DNA from: Acidipila rosea
GTDB taxonomy: Bacteria > Acidobacteriota > Terriglobia > Terriglobales > Acidobacteriaceae
Assembly: GCF_004339725.1 (NCBI RefSeq)
Contig: NZ_SMGK01000002.1
Span: forward strand, 558,001 to 622,000
DNA: 64,000 bases
Reading direction: 5' to 3'
The notes beneath the pieces were generated by a model, which had not been told where the DNA came from, did not search any database, and was given only the letters and a program-made list of their open reading frames with translations. This document shows positions 26,734 through 35,385 of the stretch, in pieces; position 1 is the first letter of the stretch, and every line of letters starts with the position of its first letter. A program made the translations under genes and the position numbers.

Positions 26734-29700
26734 CTAATCGAGCGCCTGCACTACACCCCGCCCAAGAAGCACCTCCACGCGATCAACAAAGGCGCGATCA
26801 GCTGCAATCTTCATATCTGCTGGTTCGAGCACCACGCAATATTCGCCGCGCTGCTCCAGGTTCAGCATCAGCCGCCCAGGTCCCGGCGACCCTACGATCA
26901 TCTCTCGCAATTCCGTCAACATGGACTCGCTCGCCCGTTCCAGCGGCACGCGAATGCGCACGTTGAGCGGCAGCTTCACCTTGACGTCTTCAAGCGCCTG
27001 TATCGACGATACGGCCAGCTTTGGCGCCGCATCCTCTTCGGCGCGCAGCTGCCCGCGCACCAGCACCGGCACCTCGATCTTCAAGGACTCAGCCAGCCGC
27101 TCGTAGTCCTTGGGAAAGCAGATGAGGTCGATCTTGCCGACGGTATCTTCGAGAGCGCCCTGGGCGTACAACTCCCCGGAGCGCTTCGATTTCGCCACCT
27201 TCAGGCCAGCGATCACCCCAGCAATTGCGATCTCATTCTCCGGTTGCTGTCCGCGGCGGCCCGTGCTGGGCGCAGGCTTCATCTCCATGGCAGCGGCCGT
27301 GTCCAAGACTCCGGGCAGATTGCGCAGCTTCTCCGCATATTTGTCGAGCGGATGACCCGAGACAAAAAAGCCCAGCACTTCCTTCTCAGCCTGCAGCCGC
27401 TGGTTTTCATCCCAGTCCGGAATGTTCGGCAGGCTGTCGGACTTATTCGCCGTCGCCGGATGATCGTCGAAGATGCCGAAGAGCCCATGCTGACCTGCCG
27501 CTGCATCGCGCTGTGCCTTCTGCGCGCGTTCGATCGCCTTGTCTGCGGCAGCGACAAGCTGCGCGCGACGGCCAAAGGAGTCGAGCGCACCAGCCTTCAC
27601 CAGCGATTCCAGCACCCGCTTGTTCATCAAACGCAGATCGACCTTCTCGCAGAACTCCCAGTAGTTCGAAAAGCTCTTGCCCTGCTCCGCCAGCTCCTTT
27701 CGCGCGGACAGGATGGAATCGATCGCGTTGCGCCCCACGTTCTTGATGGCCGTCAGACCGAAGCGGATAGAACTCCCATTCGGCGTAAAGTCCGCATCGC
27801 TCAGCCGTACGTCAGGCGGCTCAACCGCGATTTCCATCTCGCGGCATTCCTTGATGTATTTCACGACATTCTCAGGCTTTGAAATTTCTGACGTCAGCAG
27901 CGCCGCCATAAACTCGACCGGATAATGCGTCTTGAGATAAGCCGTCTGGTAGGCCAGCAGCGCGTATGCGGCAGAGTGCGATTTGTTGAAGCCGTATCCG
28001 GCAAACTGCTCCATCAGGTCAAAGATGCGAGTGACCTTATCCTTTGGAAACTCTTTGGCAACTGCGCCGGTTACAAACCGGTCGCGCTGCTTCGCCATCT
28101 CCGCAGGGTCCTTCTTTCCCATGGCGCGGCGCAGCAGGTCGGCCTCGCCGAGCGAGTAGCCGGCGAGCACGTTGGCAATCTGCATTACCTGTTCCTGGTA
28201 TACGATGACGCCGAGTGTCTCCTTCAGAATTCCTTCCAGCGGCGGCAACTCGTATTCCACCTTGCGCCTGCCCCACTTGCGCTCAATGAAATCGTCAATC
28301 ATGCCACCCTGAATCGGCCCCGGGCGATAAAGCGCATTGAGCGCCGTCAGATCTTCAACGCAGGTCGGCTTGTAGCGGCGCAACACATCGCGCATGCCGC
28401 CCGATTCAAACTGGAAGACTCCGGAGGTCAGCGCGCGGTGAAAGACCTGTTCGTAGGTCTTCAAATCATCGAGCGGAATCGTCTCCATATCCAGTTTCTG
28501 CTGGCTGTTGCCTTCGATCAGTTCAAGACAGTCGTCGATAACCGTCAGCGTAGTCAGCCCAAGAAAATCCATCTTGAGCAGGCCCATCTTTTCAACCGCC
28601 TTCATGTCATAGGCGGTCACGATTTCGTCGTTCTTGCTGCGGCTCAGCGGCACCAGGTCCGTCAGTGGCCGCGGCGCAATCACCACGCCGGCAGCGTGAA
28701 CACCGGCGCCGCGCACCAGCCCTTCAAGCTTCTTCGCCGTGTCGATCAGCTCGCGCGTCTGCGGATTTGTGTCATAGGCCTCCTGCAGCGGGGGTGAATC
28801 CTTGAGCGCCTGCTCAATGGTCACGCCGATAGTCGCCGGGATCATCTTTGCAATGCGGTCCACATCGCCGTAAGGCATATCGAGCGCGCGACCTACGTCT
28901 TTGATCGCCGCCTTGGCGGCCATCGTGTTGAACGTGATGATCTGCGCCACCTGTTCGCGCCCATACTTGCGGGTGACGTATTCAATCACTTCGCCGCGAC
29001 GGTTCATGCAGAAATCGATATCGATATCCGGCATCGAAATACGCTCTGGATTGAGGAAGCGCTCGAAGAGCAGCGCATTCTGCAGCGGATCGATATTCGT
29101 AATCTCCATCACGTAGGAGACCAGCGATCCAGCCGCCGATCCACGCCCCGGACCTACCGGAATATCGTGATCCTTCGCGTAGCGGATAAAGTCCCACACG
29201 ATCAGGAAGTAGCCGGAGAACTTCATCTGCTTGATGCAGGCGATCTCGCGCTCCAGTCGCGCCTCGTATTCCTCAATCGTGCTGCGCAGCAGGCCGCGCC
29301 CCTGCAGGTGGCGCACCGCCGTGTCCAGCCGCTTGCGAAAGCCCTCGCGGCACACCTGCTCAAAATAGCTGTCAATCGTGTGCCCCGGCGGCACCGCGAA
29401 TTCCGGAAATGGATTGTCGACCTTGTTCAGCGTGAGCGAGCAGCGCTCCGCAAACTGCATCGTGCGGCTCACGACCTCAGGCGCATGCGAGAAGACCTTC
29501 TCCATCTCCGCTGCCGTCTTCACATAAAACTGATCGCCGTCGAACTTGAACCGCTTCGGATCGTGAATCGATTTAGCCGTCTGCACGCACAGCAGCACAT
29601 CATGCGCGTGATGGTCGTCTTCGCAGAGGTAGTGGCTGTCATTGGTCGCCACCAGGGGAATATTCAGCTCCCGTTCCAGCCGGAAGAGGTCTGCATGGAT

Positions 29701-30252
29701 CTTCTTTTCCAGCTCAAGGCCCTGGTCCTGAATCTCCAGAAAAAAGTTGCCCTTGCCGAAGATCTCCTCATACTGGCCGGCAACTCCGCGCGCTTTCTCG
29801 TACTGCCCTGCCATCAGGTTTTCGCAAACCTCACCCGCCAAGCAGCCGGAGAAGCCCACCAGCCCGCTCGCATGTTCGGCAAGATATTTCTTGCTCACGC
29901 GCGGCTTGCGATAAAAACCATGCAGCGAAGCTTCGGATGTAATGCGAACCAGGTTTCGATAGCCCTCTTCATTCTCAGCCAGCACCAGCAGATGGTTATA
30001 TTTATCCTTCGTGGCCGGGGCGCGATGGTCGTCTTCTTTGCAGATGTAGAGCTCGCAGCCCAGAATCGGCTTTACACCCTTCTTCTTCGCCGCTTCAAAG
30101 AAATGCACTGCGCCATAGATGTTGCCATGGTCGGTGATCGCGACGGATTTCTGTCCAATGTCGGAGACTCGCGAGACGAGTTTGTCGACATCACAGGCGC
30201 CATCGAGCAGAGAGTAATCGGTATGCAGATGCAGGTGGGTAAATTCAGCCAT
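26734..30252 (-). CDS. dnaE: DNA polymerase III alpha subunit
   Basis: The replicative polymerase. The 1172-residue protein begins with a PHP domain (FTHLHLHTDYSLLDGA; ITDHGNIYGA). The palm has MPDIDIDF with catalytic D409 and D411, and GPGRGSAAGSLVSY just before. The finger and C-terminal parts include GAGVHAAGVVIAPRPL, the tandem helix-hairpin-helix region and an OB-fold (IAIAGVIAGLKVAKSKRSG). The length is normal for DnaE1. A 15-bp hairpin lies 24 nt upstream of the ATG; TAGAAT 12 nt before the start may be its -10 box. Confidence 0.97.
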   Translation of the reverse strand: MAEFTHLHLHTDYSLLDGACDVDKLVSRVSDIGQKSVAITDHGNIYGAVHFFEAAKKKGVKPILGCELYICKEDDHRAPATKDKYNHLLVLAENEEGYRNLVRITSEASLHGFYRKPRVSKKYLAEHASGLVGFSGCLAGEVCENLMAGQYEKARGVAGQYEEIFGKGNFFLEIQDQGLELEKKIHADLFRLERELNIPLVATNDSHYLCEDDHHAHDVLLCVQTAKSIHDPKRFKFDGDQFYVKTAAEMEKVFSHAPEVVSRTMQFAERCSLTLNKVDNPFPEFAVPPGHTIDSYFEQVCREGFRKRLDTAVRHLQGRGLLRSTIEEYEARLEREIACIKQMKFSGYFLIVWDFIRYAKDHDIPVGPGRGSAAGSLVSYVMEITNIDPLQNALLFERFLNPERISMPDIDIDFCMNRRGEVIEYVTRKYGREQVAQIITFNTMAAKAAIKDVGRALDMPYGDVDRIAKMIPATIGVTIEQALKDSPPLQEAYDTNPQTRELIDTAKKLEGLVRGAGVHAAGVVIAPRPLTDLVPLSRSKNDEIVTAYDMKAVEKMGLLKMDFLGLTTLTVIDDCLELIEGNSQQKLDMETIPLDDLKTYEQVFHRALTSGVFQFESGGMRDVLRRYKPTCVEDLTALNALYRPGPIQGGMIDDFIERKWGRRKVEYELPPLEGILKETLGVIVYQEQVMQIANVLAGYSLGEADLLRRAMGKKDPAEMAKQRDRFVTGAVAKEFPKDKVTRIFDLMEQFAGYGFNKSHSAAYALLAYQTAYLKTHYPVEFMAALLTSEISKPENVVKYIKECREMEIAVEPPDVRLSDADFTPNGSSIRFGLTAIKNVGRNAIDSILSARKELAEQGKSFSNYWEFCEKVDLRLMNKRVLESLVKAGALDSFGRRAQLVAAADKAIERAQKAQRDAAAGQHGLFGIFDDHPATANKSDSLPNIPDWDENQRLQAEKEVLGFFVSGHPLDKYAEKLRNLPGVLDTAAAMEMKPAPSTGRRGQQPENEIAIAGVIAGLKVAKSKRSGELYAQGALEDTVGKIDLICFPKDYERLAESLKIEVPVLVRGQLRAEEDAAPKLAVSSIQALEDVKVKLPLNVRIRVPLERASESMLTELREMIVGSPGPGRLMLNLEQRGEYCVVLEPADMKIAADRAFVDRVEVLLGRGVVQALD

Positions 30253-30275
30253 GGGTATGGCTCTATTCTATTGCG

Positions 30276-30330
30276 CTCAAAGCCGCACAGCTCGCGGCGA
30301 AGAAAAAGCGCAAGCCTGTGCGGCTTTGAG
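30276..30330. repeat. 15-bp perfect inverted repeat upstream of dnaE
   Basis: CTCAAAGCCGCACAG (30276-30290) is exactly complementary to CTGTGCGGCTTTGAG (30316-30330), with a 25-nt loop. It lies between the stop of the epimerase-like gene and the dnaE start, both on the minus strand. Neither side has a T tract, so it is either an unusual terminator or a structured element in the dnaE leader. Confidence 0.7.
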
Positions 30331-30355
30331 GAAAAGACGTCCTGCCTGGAACCAC

Positions 30356-31210
30356 CTAGGTAAGAATCGTCCGCAGATACTTGTAGCTTTGCTTGATGCT
30401 CGCCATCGGCGTGGTATCCGTCTGATCCTGCTCTACAAAGTAGTACTCGATTCCCAGACTTTGCGCCTCGCGGATTACGGCGTGCCAGTCGATGCTGCCA
30501 CTCCCCACTTCTGTGAAGTGGGCCGAGGCCTTGCTCATGTCGTTCGACGGGGGAAAGCCCGGCTTGCGGTCCTTGAGGTGAACCATGCGGACGCGGCGGC
30601 CAAGCTTCTTCATCATCGAGACCGGGTCAATACCGGCCTGCGCAACCCAGTAGCAGTCCAGTTCAAAGAACACCAGCGAAGGGTCCGTCTCTTTCATCAA
30701 CACGTCATAGCCGGTCGTCCCATTGAATTTGCGGAACTCATAGTCGTGGTTGTGAAATGCAAAGCGCATTCCCATCTGCTGCGCCTGCTTGCCCCATTCA
30801 TTAAACTGTTTCGCCGCCTGCTGAAAACCTTCGAGCGAGCTTCCCAGCGGGCGCGGCAGCATCGGGCAGACGATCCACTTCACACCCAGCTTTTTTGCGT
30901 AGTCGAAGTTCTGCGCCATCCCGTTGTAGTCGAAATGCCCGCTCGGCACGGTGAGGCCCGCATCGAGAATCATCTGTCGGAGCTGGGCCGCGGGATGGGA
31001 GTAGACACTGCTGTAGGTCTCAACCTCTTCGTAGCCGATGGCCCGAATCTGCTTCAACACCTCGCGCAAATCTCCTTCGGCAAGATTGCGGACAGTGTAG
31101 AGCTGAACGCCGATCGGAGTATGCCCGGCCGCAAAAGCGCGCATGTCTCCCATCCCGAGGACCGACAGAAGAGCTGCTGATGATTTGAGAAAGGAACGTC
31201 GTGTTTTCAT
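30356..31210 (-). CDS. Sugar phosphate isomerase/epimerase-like TIM-barrel protein, exported
   Basis: A 284-residue protein with a Tat-like signal (KTRRSFLKSSAALLSVLG, cleavage near AFA). The mature part is an AP-endonuclease-2-type TIM barrel: GVQLYTVRNL, YEEVETYS, RFAFHNHDYEF, VFFELDCYWV and RVRMVHLKDRKPG, the last three carrying likely metal ligands. Such proteins isomerise sugars or act on cyclitols, but the substrate is unknown. The start is ATG 31210; the open frame continues upstream only as antisense-like sequence within the kinase gene end. It lies 16 nt after the kinase gene and may be co-transcribed with it. Confidence 0.85.
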   Translation of the reverse strand: MKTRRSFLKSSAALLSVLGMGDMRAFAAGHTPIGVQLYTVRNLAEGDLREVLKQIRAIGYEEVETYSSVYSHPAAQLRQMILDAGLTVPSGHFDYNGMAQNFDYAKKLGVKWIVCPMLPRPLGSSLEGFQQAAKQFNEWGKQAQQMGMRFAFHNHDYEFRKFNGTTGYDVLMKETDPSLVFFELDCYWVAQAGIDPVSMMKKLGRRVRMVHLKDRKPGFPPSNDMSKASAHFTEVGSGSIDWHAVIREAQSLGIEYYFVEQDQTDTTPMASIKQSYKYLRTILT

Positions 31211-31226
31211 GTCCGCAACATCATAC

Positions 31227-32675
31227 TTAATCGTTTGATCTGGCGTCATCCAGTGGCAGCCAGAAGGCGAAATCCGCTCCCCTGCCCTCGTGGCTGATGA
31301 AGTCAATGCCACCGCCCTGCGCATGGAGGATAGCCCTGATGATCGCGAGCCCCATTCCGGTGCCGGGCGTTCGTTCGCGTTCGCGAACGCCGCGGTAAAA
31401 CTTGTCGAAGATAAAGGGGCGATCCTCGTCGCGAATCCCGCGTCCGTGATCGAGCACATGAAGCACCAGCCGCTCCTGCTCGATCGTCGCGCTGATCTTC
31501 AGCGGTGCTCCTACCGGCGAATACTTCACCGCATTCTCCACCAGGTGGCGCAGCACCTGCCGGAAGAGTTCACCGTCGATATTCACCGCCGGTATCTCCG
31601 GCTGCAGCTGCAGGTTGACCTCGCGCCCGCGGAGCTGCTCCTCCGCATCGCTCAGCACTGCGTCAATCAGCGGTCGCAGCTGCTGCCGCTGCCGCTTGAC
31701 ACGGACATTCTCCGTATCCAGCTGGGCCATGCGCACGGCCTGCCCGACAAGCCCATCGAGCCGCCGCGTCTCCTCCTCCACCACCGCGTACATCTCCGCA
31801 CGCACCGCCTCAGGCAGGTCAGGCTGCGAGATCAGCGACGTTGCCGCCGCTCGAATCGATGTCAAAGGGGTGCGCAGCTCGTGAGTGATCGAATCCATCA
31901 GCGCTGCACGCAGGCGCTCGCTCTCCTGCGCCGCCTTCAGATGGCCCGACTGCTCCAGGACCGATGCGCGCTCCAGGGCTATCGCGACCAGGCCCCCTAT
32001 GGCGCTCGCCATCTCCGGCGCGCATTCGCTTCCGGCGATCGCCAGCAGCCCCAGTCTTCTCATGCCCAGCATCAGGGGAACAACGCGCACAGCATTCATC
32101 TCGTCCACGCTGCCGTTCTTCGCCATGCTTCGCAGCTCGGCTACCGGGAGCAGCTCGTTTTCAGGATCTGAGTAGTAGGCTTCGTCCTGCGCATCCACAT
32201 AGAGAGCGACTGCTCGCAGCGAGAAGATGCGCGCCACCAGCGACGGCGCAGCACTCGCCAGCCCGGGAAGATCGATCAACAAAAGCTGCTGGCTGAACTC
32301 ATAGAGCTGTTCCACCTCAAGCCGGCGTGTCTCCGATGCCTCTGCCTGCCTTCGCGCCTTGTCTGACAGGTGACTCACCAGCATGCCCGAGCCGAGAAAC
32401 GCCGTCAGCGTCACCCAGTTCTCGGGATCGGCGATCGTCAGCCGTCCGACCGGCGGCAGGAAATAGTAGTTATAAAGCAGCGTGCACAGCAGCGAGAGAT
32501 AGACGGAGTAGACCAGCCGCCATCGCGACGCAGCCGCCATTACCAGCACGAGAAAGCTCAAAGCGACCGTCGTCTGGTTCACATGCAGCGCTCGGCGAAA
32601 GACCCACACCATCAGGAACGCCAGCGCGGTGCTGCCTGTATAACGCAGAAACACGATGCTGAAATTCGTTCTCAT
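31227..32675 (-). CDS. KdpD-like sensor histidine kinase lacking the N-terminal KdpD/USP domains
   Basis: A 482-residue kinase. It starts at once with a four-helix DUF4118 membrane region (about 5-105, VYSVYLSLLCTLLYNYYFLPP). A GAF-like region follows (about 130-240), then HisKA with the phospho-acceptor H265 (SITHELRTPLTS), and HATPase_c with VENAVKYSP, DHGRGI and GTGMGLAI. Full KdpD proteins carry about 400 more N-terminal residues (KdpD and USP domains) that are missing here; stop codons upstream rule out a longer frame. ATG 32675 has no Shine-Dalgarno; TATCAT lies 9 nt before it. It is divergent from kdpE and is its likely partner. Confidence 0.9.
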   Translation of the reverse strand: MRTNFSIVFLRYTGSTALAFLMVWVFRRALHVNQTTVALSFLVLVMAAASRWRLVYSVYLSLLCTLLYNYYFLPPVGRLTIADPENWVTLTAFLGSGMLVSHLSDKARRQAEASETRRLEVEQLYEFSQQLLLIDLPGLASAAPSLVARIFSLRAVALYVDAQDEAYYSDPENELLPVAELRSMAKNGSVDEMNAVRVVPLMLGMRRLGLLAIAGSECAPEMASAIGGLVAIALERASVLEQSGHLKAAQESERLRAALMDSITHELRTPLTSIRAAATSLISQPDLPEAVRAEMYAVVEEETRRLDGLVGQAVRMAQLDTENVRVKRQRQQLRPLIDAVLSDAEEQLRGREVNLQLQPEIPAVNIDGELFRQVLRHLVENAVKYSPVGAPLKISATIEQERLVLHVLDHGRGIRDEDRPFIFDKFYRGVRERERTPGTGMGLAIIRAILHAQGGGIDFISHEGRGADFAFWLPLDDARSND

Positions 32676-32684
32676 CCAGCCGCG

Positions 32685-32697
32685 ATGATACTGTATC
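32685..32697. promoter_or_regulatory. Palindrome and overlapping divergent -10-like boxes between kinase and kdpE
   Basis: The whole gap between the two start codons is 28 bp. At its centre is the perfect palindrome GATAC-T-GTATC (32687-32697). A minus-strand TATCAT (32690-32685) lies 9 nt before the kinase ATG, and a plus-strand TACTGT (32689-32694) lies 9 nt before the kdpE ATG. Confidence 0.45.
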
Positions 32698-32703
32698 CCG
32701 TGT

Positions 32704-33396
32704 ATGGCTGAACGTATTCTTATCGTCGACGATGAAGTCCAGATCACCCGGGTGCTGCGCGCCTCCTTCGCCGCGCAGGGCTATGATGTGCGCGCCGTCA
32801 ACGATCCGGAAGAGGCCCTGCGCGTCATTGCCGAATGGCCGCCGGACCTCATCCTCACCGATCTCATGATGCCCGGCATGACCGGCGTCGATCTCTGCCG
32901 TGCCATCCGCGCTCGCAGCACAACGCCGGTCCTGGTGCTCTCCGTGCGCGACCATGAACGCTCCAAGATCGAGGCACTCGACGCAGGCGCCGACGATTAC
33001 GTCACCAAGCCTTTCAGCATGCAGGAGCTTATGGCGCGGGTGCGCGCTCATCTGCGCCGCGCTCCTGAGCGCAGCAGCAACGCACCCCTGCAGACAGGCG
33101 ATTTCCTGATCGACATCGCGGCTCACAGCGTCACCGTCGCAGGCCAGCCGATTCATCTCACGCCGAAAGAGTTTGACCTGCTGCTTCATTTCGCCCGCAA
33201 TGCGGGCAAGGTGCTTACCCACCGCGCTTTGCTCACCGCTGTCTGGGGCGCCGACTCCGCGCAGCAGTCGGAGTATCTGCGCGTCTTTGTAGGACAGCTG
33301 CGAAAGAAGCTGCTCGCCAGCTCCCCACGGGAATACCTGCAGACCGAGCCATGGGTGGGCTATCGCTTTCTTCCCGAAGGCGCTCCCGAGCTCTGA
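32704..33396 (+). CDS. kdpE: KdpE response regulator (OmpR/PhoB family)
   Basis: Activates the kdp operon when phosphorylated. The 230-residue protein has a receiver domain with acidic residues DDE near the N-terminus, phospho-acceptor D53 (LILTDLMMPG) and the conserved lysine in YVTKPFS. The C-terminal winged-helix domain (about 130-228) has HLTPKEFDLLLHFARNAGKVLTH and YLRVFVGQLRKKL, characteristic of KdpE. It precedes the kdp structural genes by 66 nt and is divergent from its probable kinase, rather than following it as in most bacteria. Confidence 0.93.
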   Translation: MAERILIVDDEVQITRVLRASFAAQGYDVRAVNDPEEALRVIAEWPPDLILTDLMMPGMTGVDLCRAIRARSTTPVLVLSVRDHERSKIEALDAGADDYVTKPFSMQELMARVRAHLRRAPERSSNAPLQTGDFLIDIAAHSVTVAGQPIHLTPKEFDLLLHFARNAGKVLTHRALLTAVWGADSAQQSEYLRVFVGQLRKKLLASSPREYLQTEPWVGYRFLPEGAPEL

Positions 33397-33400
33397 ATCT

Positions 33401-33427
33401 TTACGATTTCCTTATGCCGCGCTTACG
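33401..33427 (+). promoter_or_regulatory. Possible KdpE operator: TTACG direct repeat
   Basis: TTACG occurs at 33401-33405 and again at 33423-33427, 22 bp apart, i.e. two helical turns, inside the 66-nt gap between kdpE and the first kdp ORF. Direct repeats at this spacing are usual for OmpR-family regulators. Assignment to KdpE is inference from position. Confidence 0.35.
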
Positions 33428-33462
33428 CCTGATTTAGAGCCCAGGCGATCTACTAAAGCGTT

Positions 33463-33549
33463 ATGGCAGACCTGATCGCAATTCTTGGCACGCTCGCCTT
33501 CTTCGTCATAGCGCTGCTCTATGTCGAAGCCTGCGAAAGGCTCCGGTGA
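33463..33549 (+). CDS. 28-residue single-pass membrane microprotein at the head of the kdp operon
   Basis: ATG 33463 opens a 28-codon frame. The protein starts MADLIAILGTLAFFVI, continues as one hydrophobic helix with LLYVEAC, and ends in the charged ERLR. It ends 7 nt before kdpF, and a GGTGA in its last codons can act as the kdpF ribosome-binding site. It has the size and shape of KdpF but not its PERF ending, so it is a different peptide. It could be a second small subunit or stabiliser of KdpFABC, or a leader peptide. It is shorter than usual annotation limits. Confidence 0.65.
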   Translation: MADLIAILGTLAFFVIALLYVEACERLR

Positions 33550-33556
33550 CCGGCGC

Positions 33557-33646
33557 ATGAGCATCCTCACCATCCTCATCCTGCTTCTCACCGTGGCCGT
33601 CTTCGGCTACCTTGTGGCCACCCTTCTCTTTCCGGAGCGCTTCTGA
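33557..33646 (+). CDS. kdpF: KdpF, small subunit of the potassium-transporting ATPase
   Basis: A 29-residue membrane peptide: MSILTILILLLTVAVFGYL followed by VATLLFPERF. The YL...P-E-R-F ending is the KdpF signature. KdpF sits beside KdpA and stabilises the complex. Its TGA overlaps the kdpA ATG by one base (33646), which implies translational coupling. Confidence 0.88.
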   Translation: MSILTILILLLTVAVFGYLVATLLFPERF

Positions 33647-35364
33647 TGACGCCGAATGGCTGGCTTCAGTTCCTTGTCTTCTTCGCGGCGCTGCTGCTGC
33701 TCAGCCGTCCGCTCGGCATCTACATCGCCCACGTCATCGAGGGCGGCAAGACATTCCTCGATCCCGTGCTCCGGCCCATCGAGCGCCTGATCTACCGCAT
33801 CAGCGGCATCGAGGCTGAGGAGATGAACTGGCGCGAATATGCAGGCGCAATGCTCCTCTTCAGCTTCGCCTCGCTTGCGTTGACCTACCTCGTCGAGCGG
33901 GCGCAGCATTTTCTCCCGTGGAATCCGCAGCATCTGCCCGGCGTCGCGGCCGATCTTGCATGGAACACGGCCGCCTCCTTCACGACGAACACCAATTGGC
34001 AGGCGTACACGCCCGAGTCCACCATGAGCTACTTCACGCAGATGGTTGGACTCGCGTATCACAACTTCTTGAGCGCAGCCGTAGGCATCGCCGTAGCAAT
34101 TGCGCTCGTCCGCGGCATCATCCGCAAGCAGTCTGCCAGCATCGGAAACTTCTGGGTCGACATCACGCGCACGACCCTCTACCTGCTGCTGCCGCTCTGT
34201 CTGCTGCTGGCCCCGGTGCTCATTGAGCAGGGCGTCGTCCAGAATCTCAAGCCGTACACCGCCGTCTCCACGCTCGACCACGGCCAGCAAACCCTCGCAC
34301 AAGGTCCTGTGGCCTCGCAGGAGGCGATCAAGATGCTGGGCACAAATGGCGGAGGCTTCTTCAACGCCAACAGCTCACACCCTTTTGAAAATCCGACACC
34401 CCTGACGAACTTTCTTGAGATGCTGTCGATCTTCCTCATCCCCGCTGCGTTGGTCTTCGCGCTGGGAGAGATGACCGGCTCGCCGGGACATGGCCGTGCT
34501 GTCTTCGCTTCCATGGCTATGCTCTTCATCGCGGGCTTCCTGACGATCTACTGGGCGGAGTCGCAGCCGCACCCGCTGCTCCACCACGTCGATCAACACG
34601 TCAGCGCACTCCAGTCAGGCGGCAACATGGAGGGCAAAGAGGTTCGCTTCGGCATCTCACAGTCCGCGCTCTTTGCCGCTGCAACTACGGATGCGAGCTG
34701 CGGCGCCGTCAACTCCATGCACGACTCCTTCACCCCGCTCGGCGGCATGGTCACGCTGGTCAACATCATGCTAGGCGAGATTGTCTTCGGCGGCGTCGGC
34801 TCGGGCCTCTACGGCATCCTCATCTACGTCGTGCTCTCCGTCTTCATTGCCGGACTCATGGTCGGACGAACGCCGGAGTATCTCGGCAAAAAAATAGAGA
34901 GCTTCGACGTCAAGATGGCCATGCTCTACGTGCTCATCTTTCCGCTCATCATCCTCGTGCTCACCGCGATCTCGCTGCTTTCGCCGATGGGTCTGGGCAG
35001 CCTCAACAACAGCGGTCCCCACGGGCTCACCGAGATTCTCTACGCCTTCACCTCCGCTGCCGGCAACAACGGCTCAGCCTTTGCCGGGCTCAGCGCCAAT
35101 ACGCACTGGTACAACTATTCCCTCGGCTTCGCCATGCTGATCGGTCGCTTCCTGATGATGGTTCCCGTGCTCGCGCTCGCAGGCAACCTTGCGCAGAAGA
35201 AGAGTGTTCCGCCCTCGCATGGAACCTTCCCGGTGAACACGGCGCTCTTTTCGCTGCTGCTGACCGGCATCATCCTCATCGTTGGCGCGCTGACCTTTTT
35301 CCCTGCGCTCAGCCTTGGGCCGGTTCTCGAACATCTCCTGCTCCACGCAGGCCACCTCTTCTAG
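33646..35364 (+). CDS. kdpA: Potassium-transporting ATPase subunit A
   Basis: The K+-channel-like subunit of KdpFABC. The 572-residue protein has about ten membrane segments. The four selectivity-filter-like P-loops are recognisable: TAASFTTNTNWQAY, LGTNGGGFFNANSSHPFENPTPL, CGAVNSMHDSFTPLGG and TSAAGNNGSAFAG. The start overlaps the kdpF stop and kdpB follows after 21 nt. Everything expected of an active subunit is present. Confidence 0.97.
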   Translation: MTPNGWLQFLVFFAALLLLSRPLGIYIAHVIEGGKTFLDPVLRPIERLIYRISGIEAEEMNWREYAGAMLLFSFASLALTYLVERAQHFLPWNPQHLPGVAADLAWNTAASFTTNTNWQAYTPESTMSYFTQMVGLAYHNFLSAAVGIAVAIALVRGIIRKQSASIGNFWVDITRTTLYLLLPLCLLLAPVLIEQGVVQNLKPYTAVSTLDHGQQTLAQGPVASQEAIKMLGTNGGGFFNANSSHPFENPTPLTNFLEMLSIFLIPAALVFALGEMTGSPGHGRAVFASMAMLFIAGFLTIYWAESQPHPLLHHVDQHVSALQSGGNMEGKEVRFGISQSALFAAATTDASCGAVNSMHDSFTPLGGMVTLVNIMLGEIVFGGVGSGLYGILIYVVLSVFIAGLMVGRTPEYLGKKIESFDVKMAMLYVLIFPLIILVLTAISLLSPMGLGSLNNSGPHGLTEILYAFTSAAGNNGSAFAGLSANTHWYNYSLGFAMLIGRFLMMVPVLALAGNLAQKKSVPPSHGTFPVNTALFSLLLTGIILIVGALTFFPALSLGPVLEHLLLHAGHLF

Positions 35365-35385
35365 AAGCGAAGGAGACATACATCC

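Noticed and set aside
31211-31459. An 83-residue N-terminal extension of the epimerase-like protein
   Set aside because: It lies inside the histidine kinase coding region in another frame, while the Tat-like signal starts exactly at ATG 31210.
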